A DNA stretch of 64,000 nt, taken from assembly GCA_037501455.1 (NCBI GenBank), contig CM074864.1, forward strand, positions 21,570,001-21,634,000, written 5' to 3'. This document shows, piece by piece, positions 34,331-47,500 of this stretch (positions are counted from its first letter, which is position 1; the number at the start of each line of letters is the position of its first letter). The DNA is from Lantana camara (Eukaryota; Streptophyta; Magnoliopsida; Lamiales; Verbenaceae). Below the pieces are notes generated by a model, which was not told where the DNA came from, searched no databases, and saw nothing but the letters and a program-made list of their open reading frames with translations. A program made the position numbers and the translations under genes.

Positions 34331-37061
34331 TTCACTGATTGCTCGGAAACAGCTCAGGATGAAACCTCCTCATCTTATCCTCCGTTTCCCACGTGGCCTC
34401 TTCCGTCTTATCACTTCTCCATAATACCTTAACCAGTGGGATTCAACGGTTTCTTAATTCTTGAAATTTTCGATCCAAAATCTTAACCGGTTTCTGAACG
34501 AAGTTGAGATTAGGCTCAATTTCTACCTCTTCCTCGGGTTGGATCTCGGCTTCATCCGTATAATATTTGCGAAGTTGTGAGACATGAAACACGTTGTGGA
34601 TTGCCGTCAAACTCGGAGGTAGATTCAAGCGATAAGCCGTTTCTCCAATTTTCTCAAGAATCTCATACGGACCCAGATAACGAGGATTCAATTTACCTCC
34701 TTTTCCAATCCTCGAAAATCCCTTTCGTGGCGAAGCTTTCAAAAATATTCTATCACCAACCTCAAACTTAAGATCCTTTCTTCGCCGATCCGCATAACTC
34801 TTCTGTCTATCTTGAGCTGCTTTTATTCTTTGCTGAATTATTTGAACCTTATTGATCGCCGCTTGTACGGCCTTAGAAGGCTTCTCTTTCTTTTCCCCTC
34901 GTTTCACTCCCTCTTGTTTTGTCCAATTCCATTCCTCAAGGTCGAAAAATAAGGGAGATCTACACTTTCGTCCGTAGAGAGCTTCATAAGCCGCCATTCC
35001 TATCGAAGCTTGAAAACTGTTATTATAAGTGAATTCGATCAAAGGCAACTGTTCATTCCACGAAGTCAAGAAATCCAATGCACATGCTCTCAGCTTATCC
35101 TCCAAATATTTGATTAACCTCTCCGACTGGCCATCTGTCTGAGGATGGAAAGTTGTGCTGAATTGAAGCCTTGTTCCTAGATTCCTTTGTAATTCTTGCC
35201 AAAACCTAGAAGTAAACCTCGGATCTCGATCTGATACAATACTGACCGGTACACCGTGAAGTCGAACAATTTCATCAACATACTTTTTAGCCAACTTTGT
35301 CACCTTATCCGACATCCGAATAGCCAGAAAATGTGCCGATTTTGTTAACCGATCCACGATCACCCAAATCCCATCAAAACCACCTCTCACTCTAGGAAGA
35401 CCCGAAAAAAAATCCATCGCCACTTGTTGCCACTTCCATTCTGGGATAGGTAACGGTTGAAGTAGCCCCGATGGCTTCTGATGCTCAGCTTTCACGGTTT
35501 GGCAAGTCAGACATTGTCTCACAAAATTTATTACATCCCTTTTAAGTCCATTCCACCAATAGAACTGCTTCAAATCCTTATACATTTTATTACCTCTGGG
35601 ATGTATCGAATACCCTGATCTGTGAGCCTCTTCCAAAATAATCCTCTTCAATTCATTCGGCACAATAATCCTGTTCTTAAACCTTAAGAGTCCCGTATCA
35701 TCAAATCCAAACGGGCACTCGGGATCCACCCTAGCTTTCTCAGCTAGTTTCTGAACCTCGGGATCCTTTCTCTGAGTCTCAAATAACCTTTGTTGAAGAT
35801 CTGGTTGTACTGTAATATTCCGAATACTTGCTCTTACCTTGAAAGACTCAGATTCATCTCCAACTTCCACTTTCACACTAGACACACTAGCCTTCCTACT
35901 AAGTGCATCCGCGACCACATTAGCTTTCCCGGGATGGTATCGGATTGTACACTCATAATCCGCTAAAGTCTCCATCCAACCCCTCTGTCTCTTGTTTAGC
36001 TCCTTCTGAGAAAACAAATATTGAAGACCCTTGTGGTCAGAAAAGATCTCGAAAGGAATTCCATATAAGTAGTGTCTCCACTTCCCCAAAGCAAAGATCA
36101 CTGCTGCTAGTTCGAGATCGTGAGTGGGATAATTCTGTTCATGATCCTTCAATTTCCTCGAGGCATAGGCTATCACCCTACCATTCTGCATCAAAACACA
36201 CCCCAATCCTTCTTTCGAGGCGTCCGTATAAACCATGTATCCTTCAGTGCCTTCAGGGAGTGCTAATACCGATGCAGTGGTTAACTTCTCCTTCAAGAGT
36301 TGAAAAATTGCCTCACATGCCTCGTCCCACTCAAACTTGACTTCCTTCTTTGTCAACCGAATTAGAAGAGCGGCAATCTTAGAGAAATCCTTGACAAATC
36401 TTCGGTAATACCCAGCTAAACCCAAGAAACTTCTGACCTTGGAAGCATTCTTCGGACTCTGCCACTGAATAACCGTCTGTATTTTTGAAGGATCAACTTC
36501 CAAGCCCTTACTCGAGACAATATGACCTAGAAAAGCGACCCGGTCGATCCAGAACTCACACTTACTAAACTTCGCATACAACCGGTGCTCTCTCAATGTC
36601 TCCAAGACCAATCTGAGATGCCTGGCATGATCTTCCAAATTCCTCGAATAGACCAGAATATCATCGATGAAGATTACCACAAACTTATTCAAATAGGGCC
36701 GAAAAGTCCGATGTATCATATCCATAAATGCTGCAGGGGCATTAGTTAACCCGAAAGGCATTACTATGAACTCGTAGTGTCCATACCGGGTATTGAAACC
36801 TGTCTTAGGTATGTCCTCTTCCCGGATTTTCAATTGATAGTAGCCTTGCCTGAGATCCAATTTCGAATAAACCCCTGAACCTTGCAACAAATCAAACAAG
36901 TCCTCAATGTGGGGCAATGGATATTTATTCTTGATAGTCCTCCGATTAAGCTCCCGGTAATCTATACACATCCTCAACGTTCCATCTTTCTTCTTAACAA
37001 AGAGAACCGGAGCACCCCACGGAGATGAACTCGGCCGAATATATCCAATCTTAAGTAATTC
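34331..37061 (-). pseudogene. pol: Outer element pol: RT, RNase H, integrase, chromodomain
   Basis: It continues gag-protease in the same frame after a TAA at 37064-37062. The order is RT ([24 protein letters not shown], catalytic FIDDILVYS), RNase H ([25 protein letters not shown]), then integrase with an HHCC domain ([18 protein letters not shown]). The integrase core has [24 protein letters not shown] and [13 protein letters not shown] for D, D and [13 protein letters not shown] region follows. A TGA at 34445-34443 interrupts the frame after RKFQELRNR, but it stays open to 34331 and encodes IPLVKVLWRS, EEATWE and FHPELFP, a chromodomain-like end. Apart from the stops it looks well preserved. 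Confidence 0.92.
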
Positions 37062-38863
37062 TTAAAGCTGAATTTTCAATTCCTTTAACTCCGCCGGAGC
37101 CATTCTATACGGAGTCTTAGAATACGGTTCTGATCCCGGATATAAGTCTATAACGAATTCTATCTCACGATCCGGTGGCAACGAACCCAAATTCTCCGGA
37201 AACACGTCGGGAAAATCCTTAACCACGGCGGTCTCCACAAATTTAATTTGATCCTTCGGCTTATTGAGAAGATAAGCAACAAATCCCATAGCCCCTTCTC
37301 TCATTAGCTTATGAGCTTCCATAAAAGATAAAAGAGGTACATTCTTTGATCCCACTTCTCCAATCACCTCTTTCCCCAACTTAATCTTCTTCTTAAAACA
37401 ATCAACCTCAGCCCGATGCCGGTATAACCAATCCATACCGAAGATTACCCCATATCTCTTCATAGGCATCACGATAAAATCGGCGGGATAATCTTTACCT
37501 TTTATCAAAATCGAACAATCCCGAACTACTTGATCCGTCTGCAAATTTCCTCCAAGAGGAGAACTCACAAAATAACAAGAATTAGTACATATAACAGGTA
37601 GGCACAGAGAAGCACATAGATCACTAGATATAAAAGAGTGGGTAGCACCCGGATCAAATAATGCATGAATGTTCGTGGTGTGAATGCATATGGTACCTTC
37701 CACCACGGCTGTCGGATCCACCTCAGCATCCTGCTCCTCGCCCTCAAGGGCATAAGCTCGTGCCTGGATCATAGGTCTCGGAACACCTCCTCGAAACCCT
37801 GGAGCTTTATCGGGACAAGTATCAGCCATATGGTCACTTTTCCCACAAATGAGGCATAGTCCCAACCTCCTTCGGCAATTGTTATAAGTATGAGTTGGTC
37901 CCCCGCAATGAGTACATGGAGGTACATCTCGGCGATTCCCCGTAGGGGCTGGCAAAGCCTGAGGTGCTCGAGTAACCTGAGGAACATTCTGACCTCCAGT
38001 TCGAGGCTTCTTGAAATATTCTTTTTGAGGAGGAGCTGCTGCAGTCATAGGCCTTTTACCCGGATTGTATCTCATACTTGATCTCGATGCCGAGCCTCTA
38101 CCCTGTCCCATTGGTGCTTTGAAAATCGAATCCTTTTTCCTATATTCCTTTTCTTGCTCCATAGCCCTTTGTACCGTGTCTGAGAAAGTTATAAAATTAT
38201 GCCCCGCCTGGCCTTGCCTCAAATCCTGTCTCAACCCGGCAATAAACTTTTTCGCCTTCATCTTTTCCTCCCGAGTAATATGTGGAGCATACTTCCCAAG
38301 TCTGTTAAAAGATGCAATATATTGAGCCACAAAACGATTACCCTGCTTCAACTCCATAAATTCTTGCTCTTTTCTTTCCCGAACCACTTCCGGCACGAAA
38401 CATTCCCGAAACTCTCTTTTGAAACTTCCCAAGTGACTTCTTCCTCTTCAACTTCTAATTTCTCCCTCGTTCTTTCCCACCAGTCATATGCTTCACCATC
38501 AAGCTGAAATATGGCGAATTGAGCCCTTTCTTGTATGGTAAACTGCCGAACTCCATAAATCCTTTCTAAACGAGTCAACCACCATTCTGAAACTGCATCA
38601 TCAATAGAGCCTGAGAATCGAGGGGGATTATAGCTCAGAAACACCCCATGGGAATCCCTATTATTGTTTGGTGGAGCTGGTTGCTCAACGGGTTATGGTG
38701 GTGGAGCTTGAGCCCGTCGATGTTCCACATAATTGAAGACCGCTTCCATAAAGTTTCCCATATCCATCGGAGGCGGTTGAGGTTGTTGTTCTTGTGGTGT
38801 AGGGGAACGATCATGATGTCGGTGTCGTCCCGGTGATCTCTCACGATGTCTACGTGGAGGCAT
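37062..38863 (-). pseudogene. gag: Outer element gag and protease
   Basis: An ATG at 38863 starts a His/Arg-rich N-terminus. A TAA at 38695-38693 interrupts it, and the same frame continues into the gag core (YNPPRFSGSIDDAVSEWW, GEAYDWWERTR). A frameshift near 38430 moves the reading to the frame beginning SFKREFRECFVPE. That frame holds two zinc-binding segments (CTHCGGPTHTYNNC and CLICGKSDHMADTC) and runs without a break into protease ([10 protein letters not shown] with active Asp; IFGMDWL). It ends at a TAA at 37064-37062, just before RT. gag and pol share one frame here, unlike in the inner element. Confidence 0.9.
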
Positions 38864-39058
38864 CCTGATCAAGAAACACTGAAATGCATGCTATCTTTAG
38901 TCTATGCATGAGAGTGCAATTAATTCAATCAAAATTCAAAAATTAGAGCGCATAAACACATAGAGAATGCATATGCAATCACATTGTCATGTTGTTCCTA
39001 AAGCCGAACGACCAAGACTGACTCACACGACACGAAAGCCCGGGTTTTGCAACCCGAA

Positions 39059-39070
39059 GCTCTGATACCA
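39059..39070 (-). other. Primer-binding site of the outer element
   Basis: The minus-strand sequence tggtatcagagc lies eight bases beyond the 5' LTR, matching the initiator-Met tRNA type. Confidence 0.92.
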
Positions 39071-39078
39071 CCTAAGGA

Positions 39079-42000
39079 TGTAACACCCGAGCGCAAGGTG
39101 CCACATCCCCCGCACCGAGACCCGACCCGCATATGAAATGGATAATCCACACACGAGCTAAGTCACGGCGAACGGGGACACACACACACTCTCTAGGCTA
39201 GGCGGGAGTAACCCTTAAACCATAAATCAGAGCGACATCAATAAAGCGGAAGCAATAACAATTATATATAAATACCATGAGCATTCAAGCTCCAAAAATA
39301 GAATTCATATACAAAATCCGCATAACGCTCCATAACCATATTCATATATAAAAAGGGAATCATGAGTGCGAGTGTAACAAAATAAGAGTGCTAAACACTA
39401 ATGCAAGACCTAGACGACTTGTATTCCCGCCTAGCACTCCTTAACCTGCACAAAAACCACTAAAAACAAAACGGGTTCAGTCCAAAAGGGACTGGTGGGT
39501 ATAAAACAGGCATAGTATATAAATATGGCAGAATTTAAACATATACATGCAAGCTATAAACCCACAAGAAGTTTTTAAAGATTTCCCAAGTGGGTAAAAC
39601 AAAGAAAGACATCTACGGGTTTACAACGATCATATTCATTCATAATTAATCATAGGGTTTCAAGCTCGGCGAGTGAGCGTGCATAATCTCCAACCAACAC
39701 CTTGTCTATTCATAATCATAGTTTCATTGATTATCATACATATCATATTTGTGCACAATTATACGATTCATAATCATACATATACACCTTTTCCCTCCAA
39801 GTGGTGGACGGGTTTGCAGGACCCGACCACCGGTCCATACATAGGCCAGAGGGGGTACATGAATCCCCCAAAGGCACTCATCTCCCGTTCCCCGCTAATC
39901 TCCTAGCGGGGTCCGGTATCATCGTAATTGGTTGGAACTAACACATGGGATCACCGTCGGCCCTTGCCTCCCCGGATAGCCACATGTATTAAGTTCCAGG
40001 GCCCGTGAATTCATAACAAGCATATCAATCATATCTCGCCAAAAGATAAGGTAGGATTCATAAAAGAAGGGTTATACGTTTGCAATCATTTACTCGAGAA
40101 AAGACTCAATATATATGTAATCATATTACTTTAGCTTAAAACTTTTCACATAGGGAGATATATCGGGTCGTTTTATCTAAATAGAAGAGAAACCCACCTT
40201 AAACCGACAAAAGAAGACACGAAAGCCTCGCTGACCGGCCTCGTCTCCAACAGGATCAAAATCTGTACAAGAAAGGTGAAGTGAGACTCAAAATGACCAA
40301 TTTAGACACTCGGCAATGTAATGATCATGATATGAATGCAGAAAAGATGTTATAATGTAATGAACACATTCATGGGCACTATTAATGTCTTAAAGACATA
40401 TAAACAATCAATTCATCCATTCAAAGAAGCGTTCGTATTCAAACGAGTTCATGTCTTTCACATTTCACGTCAAATAAATCCACAAATTTAATAACATGCT
40501 CAAAACACTCCATTTAACATATTAATAATTCATAAATATCATAAAGGAATAAAGGGAATATAAAACCAATCCATTAGACAACATATTAATCATGCATGGC
40601 AAATAGAGAACATATAGCTCATCCCTCACGTAAGTGCATGAAAATCTCATATTAAAATTCAAATCATGGAATATATCAAGTTCTGGAGCAATTAAATAAC
40701 ATATATAAGACATAAAGGAGACCAAAGAATTAAATAGAAAGCAAAGAAAGACAAGGCAAAGACGTAACAACAGCAGTAACTCGAGCACGGGGGTACAAGA
40801 ATGCATGCACGGGCGTTCCATGGTACAACACCAAAACTGGGGCAAAAGTTGTTCAAGCACGGGGGTGCCAGAATGCATGCACGGACGTTCCACGGTACAG
40901 AACCAAAACTGGACCAAACGGGGAACGGAACGGGCGTTCCCGAAGTTTGACAGCAGTTCGTTCTTCATCTTTGCAGCTGAAACTGACCCAAAACCAAGAC
41001 ATAACAAGGGATACACATAGAGCAACACATATACTACAAATCCATGCCATAATACACGAGAAAGAACACAAAAATCCCAACATTTCAGTCCCCAAAACGT
41101 GATAGCAGCTGTGCAAGGAAGATTAGTTTATTTCTGCACATTTCTTCAAGTTTCCATGAAAATCAACAATGGTAATTCATGCTAGGCTCAAGTACCATGA
41201 AAGATAAGACAATTACTGAAGTTAAGGAGTTCAAAAGCTCAACAAACATGCATCAATTCAGCTCATAAAGCTAGCAACATCAAGGATTCAAGAATTGAAG
41301 CCTAACCTAACTATTCATTCATCATCTTCAAAACTCATGAAAACATGCTCAAAATTGGGGATGAATGGATCAAAATGACTCATAATGAATGTACATAACA
41401 TATCCAAGCTTACCTTGTGGATTAATGGAGGTTTGGAAAGAGATTTGAGCTTGAATCTCTTGGTTGGGCTTGAACTACGGGATTCCTGGAAAGCAGATGA
41501 TGTTTGGCCAATTTACTCCAAGTGGGAAGGGTTATCTCGGTTTGGGGGGTTAATGGCTGAATAAAGGGATGAGTTAGGGTTCCATAGAGTCTAACCATGG
41601 TTAATTTGGTCAACAAATGGATAAGTTATGGTCATTTTAGTGCAACAAGGTCAGTTTAGGCGTCCATTGTGTGTTTCGGTTAATTTTCGGAGGTTCAAAT
41701 AACATTGGAAAAAATATAAGGCTAAGTTCATCAAACTCGAATTTTCGATACGAGTTCAACGAAGTCGAAGAAACTCGAATCCGAGTTTCCTAGCTCAAGT
41801 TATCAAATAAGGAACCAATGGTGCGCTAATTGCACGTTAGCCCCCGTTTTGGATTCCGAACCAAAATAAATTCCAAAACTCAATCAAACGAATCCGAAAA
41901 TATGAAACGAGCGTATAACCATATTCATAACACATATAAGTCCAACATATTAAATTTCTACCAAATTCCGAATTCATTTCATGTAGAAACGACAAGTAAA

Positions 42001-42196
42001 TAATTCATACAAGCGCAAATAGTTCAAGGAAAATTCATATAAATTCAAATTCAAATATTTTCAAATAATTAAATATTTCTCTAATTAACATAATATAAAA
42101 TAAGAAAATGAATTAACATAATTAAAATAAATTAAACGCGCACGTAATTATCACATAATTCATACCTGAACGATTTGGAAAAATCGGGGCGTCACA
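39079..42196 (-). repeat. 5' LTR of the outer element, complete
   Basis: This 3118-bp LTR reads tgtgacgcccc...gtgttaca in element sense. Near 40790-40950 it carries several cgttcc/ggaacg motifs similar to the palindromes of the inner element, including ggggaacggaacgggcgttccc. Confidence 0.93.
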
Positions 42197-42201
42197 AATA
42201 T

Positions 42202-42720
42202 ACTCCTCGTGCTTGTTCCATATGTCCAATCGTTTTCTGGAAATTCCAAGCCGTTTGTCCCCAATTTTAAATCTAAAAACACGAAATCGAAAAATTGAAA
42301 TCACAATTACTCTCAAACCGTTTAATGAAATTCAAATCCGTAAATTTCTTCGAAATGCATATGTTGGTCGCCGAAAAATTTCACCGAAAATCGATCACCA
42401 CCGTGAACAGCCGCACGCCTCCGCTGCTCCGTCGTAGCCGTTGTTCGGGTGGGCTTCAGGTGACGGGAGTGTCACCAATAGACTCTCCTCGTCGAACTTA
42501 GTCAAAACCCAAAGATTCCATCTCTTAAGGATGGCGGAATGTCCATCCTGTCGCCACCTGCAGGTTACGCCGCCTGCGCTACTGCTTCACTCCGCCGTAG
42601 GCGATGGCGGCAGCAGTTGGTGATGGCGGAGGCGGTGGTTGGAGAGGTGGGGGGTGGCGGTGGCTGGAGAGGAGATCCCACTGGCGGCGTTTTTGGTGGA
42701 ATGAAGACGATGATATATAT
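42202..42720 (-). repeat. Remnant of an older LTR-like sequence
   Basis: Joined to 13741-13818 across the large insertion, this matches, with many changes, the GC-rich parts of the LTRs at 47340-47560 and 60890-61110. Shared blocks include tctggaaattccaagccg, atctaaaaaca and tcaaaccg. Open frames on both strands are low-complexity and are not taken as genes. Confidence 0.55.
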
Positions 42721-42750
42721 ATACGTATATATCTATCTATCTATATATTC

Positions 42751-42811
<61 letters not shown>

Positions 42812-42815
42812 TACA
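42708..42815. repeat. Compound microsatellite (ATCT, TTA, TA)
   Basis: Adjoining runs of at, atct, tta (about 14 units) and ta extend over about 100 bp, directly before the LTR-like repeat at 42821. Confidence 0.9.
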
Positions 42816-42820
42816 CATAT

Positions 42821-43720
42821 TGTTAGGAATAGTGCCCTTAAAGCAGATGTTTGCTTTACTATTTCCTTGTCAAATCACAAACAGTCTTTGAATAATAATA
42901 AACGAGATGATTTTGTTCATAGGCAATTACTTCTTTATGTGCAAGTCTGTTTGGGTTGACTATGTTTTGCATGTATTGAACTCCCCCAATCCGATGAGGC
43001 CGTTAAGAACTTTGTCGTTATGGGAATGACACATGAAACAAGTTCTTAACTCCATAGGCGAGGATTAGAAACTTCTCCAAGTCAATGAGTCCGACAGACA
43101 GTGGGAGTGTCGACCTCCCTCTGCTGAGACTTGCTTATTTGATTGTGCCCTTTTGAAGGATCACTTAGTTTCATGGAGTGATAGGTGCATACGTTGATGC
43201 GTTCATAATACATAAGCGTGATTGTTACAAGAACTTCATCACTAAGATGTCCCGCGTGAGAACATTCCTAAATGGGAAAGGAAGTTTCCTGAAACTTCCA
43301 GATTAGGAAATATCTCTCAGGTCAATGACATGATTCATTAATCCTTAGACTTGAGATTCTGTAATGTCTTATATGAGCTAACTCTGTAATCTTTGATATA
43401 GGCTCAAAAGGGTGTCGCCATATAGACACCTGAACCACGACCTATGTTGGGATTACACAAGTGGCATATGTAGAATTAGTAGAATCGATAAAGGACCTAC
43501 ACTTGTTAAGAACAAGAATGATCTCTTACTAATTGAGTTGTTCGTAGTCCATTAAACATTAAATCCTTGGCCAAGGTGGATAAAAGATCAAGACATCTAG
43601 AAAATGGGGTTTTCTAGGATTGAGATCGAAATGGATATGAAACGAACTTAACTTTAAAGATCAAGAATATTTGGGCTCTGAGAATATTCCCATGCCTTAG
43701 TTCTTGATTGAGAGATGGAG
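42821..43720 (+). repeat. LTR-like repeat beginning tgttaggaatagtgc, copy 1
   Basis: About 900 bp align with the reverse complement of 52940-53805. Shared blocks include cacatgaaacaagttct, gagacttgctt, tcccgcgtgagaa, ttagacttgagattc, aaagggtgtcgc and aaaggacctacactt. The tgttagg start resembles plant copia-type LTRs, but no coding sequence is attached and the far end is uncertain. Confidence 0.6.
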
Positions 43721-43881
43721 TTGTAGGAGGATCGTGTTTCACTGATTGTCATTGACTGAAAGGTTCTTCGATTCATTTCGTTATTCAGCTAGTGGTCACA
43801 CACCTATTGCTAGATTACGGTAGTGTGATTTGTGAAGTGATTAATTAATTAGGGAATTAATTTCTCAAACCCCTAAATTCA
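43721..43881. other. Spacer after the LTR-like repeat
   Basis: I see no feature beyond AT-rich sequence with attaattaatt. It may be the tail of the LTR-like repeat. Confidence 0.4.
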
Positions 43882-44095
43882 AGAGAATCCAACATCCCTC
43901 GAATACCTAAGTACAACTGTATAAGAGAATCCAACATCTCTCGTGCAAAGAACTTAGAAAGAATCCCGCATCTTTCTATCACATAAATAGAAAGAATTTT
44001 GCATCTCCCTAGCACGTAAACAGAGAGAAATAAATCTCCCTCTCACTTAAATAGAGAGACTGTAACATCTCTCTTCACATAAGAAAAGAATTTAA
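43882..44095. repeat. About 33-bp imperfect tandem repeat, six to seven copies
   Basis: Units start with agagaatcc or agaaagaat at 43882, 43924, 43956, 43989, 44022, 44053 and 44082. Most have the form agagaatccaacatctctc, in which gaga and tctc can pair. Copies are strongly diverged. Confidence 0.8.
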
Positions 44096-44591
44096 GCACC
44101 CAAACAAGTATACACTAAAGCAGGGCAATTAGCAATCACAACAATCAACGTGTCATAGTGGGCAAGTATGTCACATAATAAAAAGAATTAATTAAGTAAA
44201 TGACGTATGTATGCTCGTGCCATGAATGCTTAGTACCGTTCACCAGGGCCAGGAAGTCAAGATTGCCAATTTCTTTAACTTGAGAGACAATCAGACCCTT
44301 GATCAGTTGGGGTTAGAATTTCCTGTTCAAATTCACATCCTTGGTATCTCTTTGAAATCCTCGGTCATCAATCTGGTAAAAGGGAGAAGTGCTATCATGT
44401 CGATTACGACTTTAGTTTCGTGGTGACACCCTGCAATTCACAAATGGATCAGATATCTATGCATGCAGGTTAGTGCGTGAATATGTCAAATAATGAAAGC
44501 AAATAAGAGCACCTAGTTAATATAGATGCAACACGAAATTTCTAAAATTGATAGCACATCAATAAATATATTGCAAAAATCATAGTCATAG
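44096..44591 (-). pseudogene. Trace of gag start and leader of a Tekay-like element
   Basis: On the minus strand, after removal of the solo LTR, this continues the leader that begins at the primer site near 48650. About 44429-44385 aligns by eye with the gag start of the outer element (atgcctccacg against gtgtcaccacg, then an Arg/His-rich stretch). The start codon is changed to GTG and stops are present. Further left the similarity is lost. The plus-strand frame at 44226-44426 shows nothing recognisable. Confidence 0.4.
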
Positions 44592-47500
44592 TGTAACACC
44601 CCTAGCGGTGGGGTACCACACCCCCGCACTATGACCCGACACGTGTACGAAATGGAGAGTCTGCACACGCACCAAGTCACAGCGAACGGGTGACAAATGA
44701 AAACACACACACTAGCTAGCTAGGCGATATCTAACCCTATACAAATGAAAGAATGCAAAACATGACAGCGGAAGCAGTACGAAAGGCCAACTTTTCAAAA
44801 ACTTTTCACACAATACGGATGAAAGCATCAAGCATACTTCAAAATCAACTATACGAGTTCAACTAAACGATCGAACCTGTCCTATCCTGTCCCGAACAAT
44901 TACACAACAAGACGGGTTCAACTGGCCCTAGAAACCTATCCCGAATAATCATATAATCACAATGGGTTCATCTAATTTCGAGCACCTGTCCTAACCTGTC
45001 CCGAATTCCATACATTCGATTCATAATTGCAAACATGTACAGAATAAACCTTATACAAAATTTCCAACATCATTTAAAACAAAATACTTAACAAACTGAA
45101 ACGAACAGACACAGACTCAACCGACACGACACACCGCCGCCTAGCACGAACTCCAACGACCTGAACCTGCAACTAAAAACATAAAGGGGGAGGGGTCAGT
45201 CCAAAGACTGAGCGAGGGGCAACCCACACACACCTACATATATATAGAGCACATCATATTCCAAATAAAATGTTCGTGAATCCGGGATTAGTTTTTGCAC
45301 ACCAGAACATTTACTCGTGATAATAATTATAGGATGGCTTATCAAAACAGAACGAACAAAACTTAAACTTATACATAACTCAAACATACGTTCAACTCAT
45401 GCTGACTCGCACACTTTCATGCAGACTTAGTACACATACCGAAGCATATTTTATTAGATTAAAAGTATACCAAATTTTATCTTAATTTAAGAATCTACCC
45501 CCGTTTCACGAACTTAAGATTGACAGACAAAGAAAACTCGGCGGGTACGAGTGCAGACCAACCAAACTCCTTCATATCACATATAGGCATAAGCAAACAA
45601 AATCAAATCAAACGTATCTTCTCTACTCCGAGTGATGGGAGGGTTGTACATACCCTAACCATCCACACATATACGTCAGGGTCGTGAGTTTCATGACACT
45701 CACGCCCAAGGATTCCATCCCCAACTAACCTCCTAGTGGGTTCCGGGTTGATCGTATCAAAATGGAGAAGTTCATAGGGGTTGCAACCGGCGACCCCATG
45801 GCCGTCCCGGGTCTCCCTTACCCACAACTCCAGGGCCCAACATATCTTAAACACACATAACTCGGAAACTTAACCCGCTACAGACAGACAGACATACATA
45901 TTTCATGCATATCGTACTTATCATATCGTACGTACATAACACGCATATTAACCTCAAAATCATATCAAAATGAAACTAAGCATACATAGGCTTATACATA
46001 GCGTTCCATACTTTTCAAATCAAGTCATATAACAAAACCGACAGAATACGTACTTCGCACATATCTACATATACGTAAGGCTTATAAACCACATGCATTC
46101 GAAAACGAGCACGTTGTATAGGGTCTAACTATATCCTAACCTCACCTGATACCAGACAAAGCTGAAGACACAACAAATGGTCCACCCCGAAACCTGCACG
46201 ACCCACTTGTCACCACCTGGGTGCACCTGAACCAACTGAACACACAAAACACAACACAGGACTCAGACTCACACTCTGATAACCACACAGAGACGCACGA
46301 CAATGCTCAAGCACTTAAGTGGTGCAATCACATAAGCAGGATTCAAAATCATATCAATTACATGCAAAAGAAAACATTATAAAGTTTAATGAAATCATAT
46401 TAAACATTAGGGCATGTTCATGTGCACAATTAATGCAAAGAAAAGAAACTAAAAGACAATACAAGTCACATTATTTCATATCAATTCATTCTTCGCATAT
46501 CCAATTCACATTTGTACGAATAACTTATTTCTTACGTGCAAAAGTTTCTAATTTAATCATATAAGTCTCATTCAATTTATATATCGCATAATAAGTTCAT
46601 ATATTTCACATTTACAAAGCAATCAAATCAAATTCACATATCACATTTCATAAAATTGCACGTATTACAAAGACAAATAAATCATATATTAGCATGCTAC
46701 GAATTTTATTTAAAGGTCATGAAGTTACATATCAAATTCCAATTGAATCATATAATGCACAAGCGAAGAATATTAAGTTATTCAATTCTGCAAGGTTTCA
46801 TATAATTTTATAATGCATAACAAATTCACATTTTACATAATAGATTAAATCCCAATTTACGTGATTTAAACCTTAATTTAGAGTTTCAAGGTTAAGCATA
46901 TTAACTTCTTATAACGAAATCATAATTAGCATATTTGTTTATCAAACGACTAGGATTAATTAAATCAAGCCTTACAATTTCATATTATTCAATATTACAC
47001 TAACACCCCCTTCTAAGTTGAACAATTAGCACAAAATAACATATCGGGATTCAATTTATCAAATTACAACGTCCAAACTTATCACCTTTCATGCCATACA
47101 TGATTTTATACACATTGGAGTACATTTCGATTGACAATTCAAGCATATGGCAATTAATTAGCATTTAGAACAATTAAATCAAATAATCACAAATACACAA
47201 ATAAATTCGCAACAAATAAACCGAGTGTCCGATTGACGAACGGAAAGTGGTGTTGGACTCACCACGACCAAATTGTCCGAAGGTTACCGGAGTGGCGCCG
47301 CCGGAGCTGCCGGAACAGCGCCCGGCCGCAGCCGGAACGTGCCGAAAAAATCCCGAAAAATCACCCATGCGAGTACTCCTTGTACTCGTTCCAATTCCTC
47401 AATCAATTTCTGAAAATTTCAAGCCAATCGTCTTAAATTTTAGATCTAAGAACATGAAAACCCCAAATCTTCAAATCCAAATTACTTTCAAACCGGTGAA

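Larger units (their letters stand above)
13819..42196 (-). mobile_element. Outer Tekay-like chromovirus, split by two insertions
   Basis: On the minus strand the order is 5' LTR (42196-39079), initiator-Met-type primer site, gag, protease, RT, RNase H, integrase, chromodomain, polypurine tract, 3' LTR (25281-13819). The target duplication aatat is at 13814-13818 and 42197-42201. Without its two inserts the element is about 11 kb. An Athila element sits in the 3' LTR, and a second Tekay-like element sits between the chromodomain and the polypurine tract. LTRs of about 3.1 kb, the tRNA-iMet primer site and a C-terminal chromodomain fit the Tekay/Del clade. All coding modules are recognisable but carry three stops and one frameshift. 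Confidence 0.92.

Noticed and set aside
40522..41116. Minus-strand frames with repeated CMHSGTPVLE-like words, also seen near 24 kb
   Set aside because: They are translations of LTR sequence with repeated cgggcgttcc motifs and occur in both LTRs of the outer element; no sign of a real protein.
42539..42891. Overlapping plus-strand frames in GC-rich and tta-repeat sequence
   Set aside because: Two overlapping frames with Gly- or Tyr-rich microsatellite translation; the region is an old LTR remnant.
43882..44095. CRISPR-like array
   Set aside because: Units are diverged, spacing is irregular and there are no unique spacers; the context is a plant nuclear genome.
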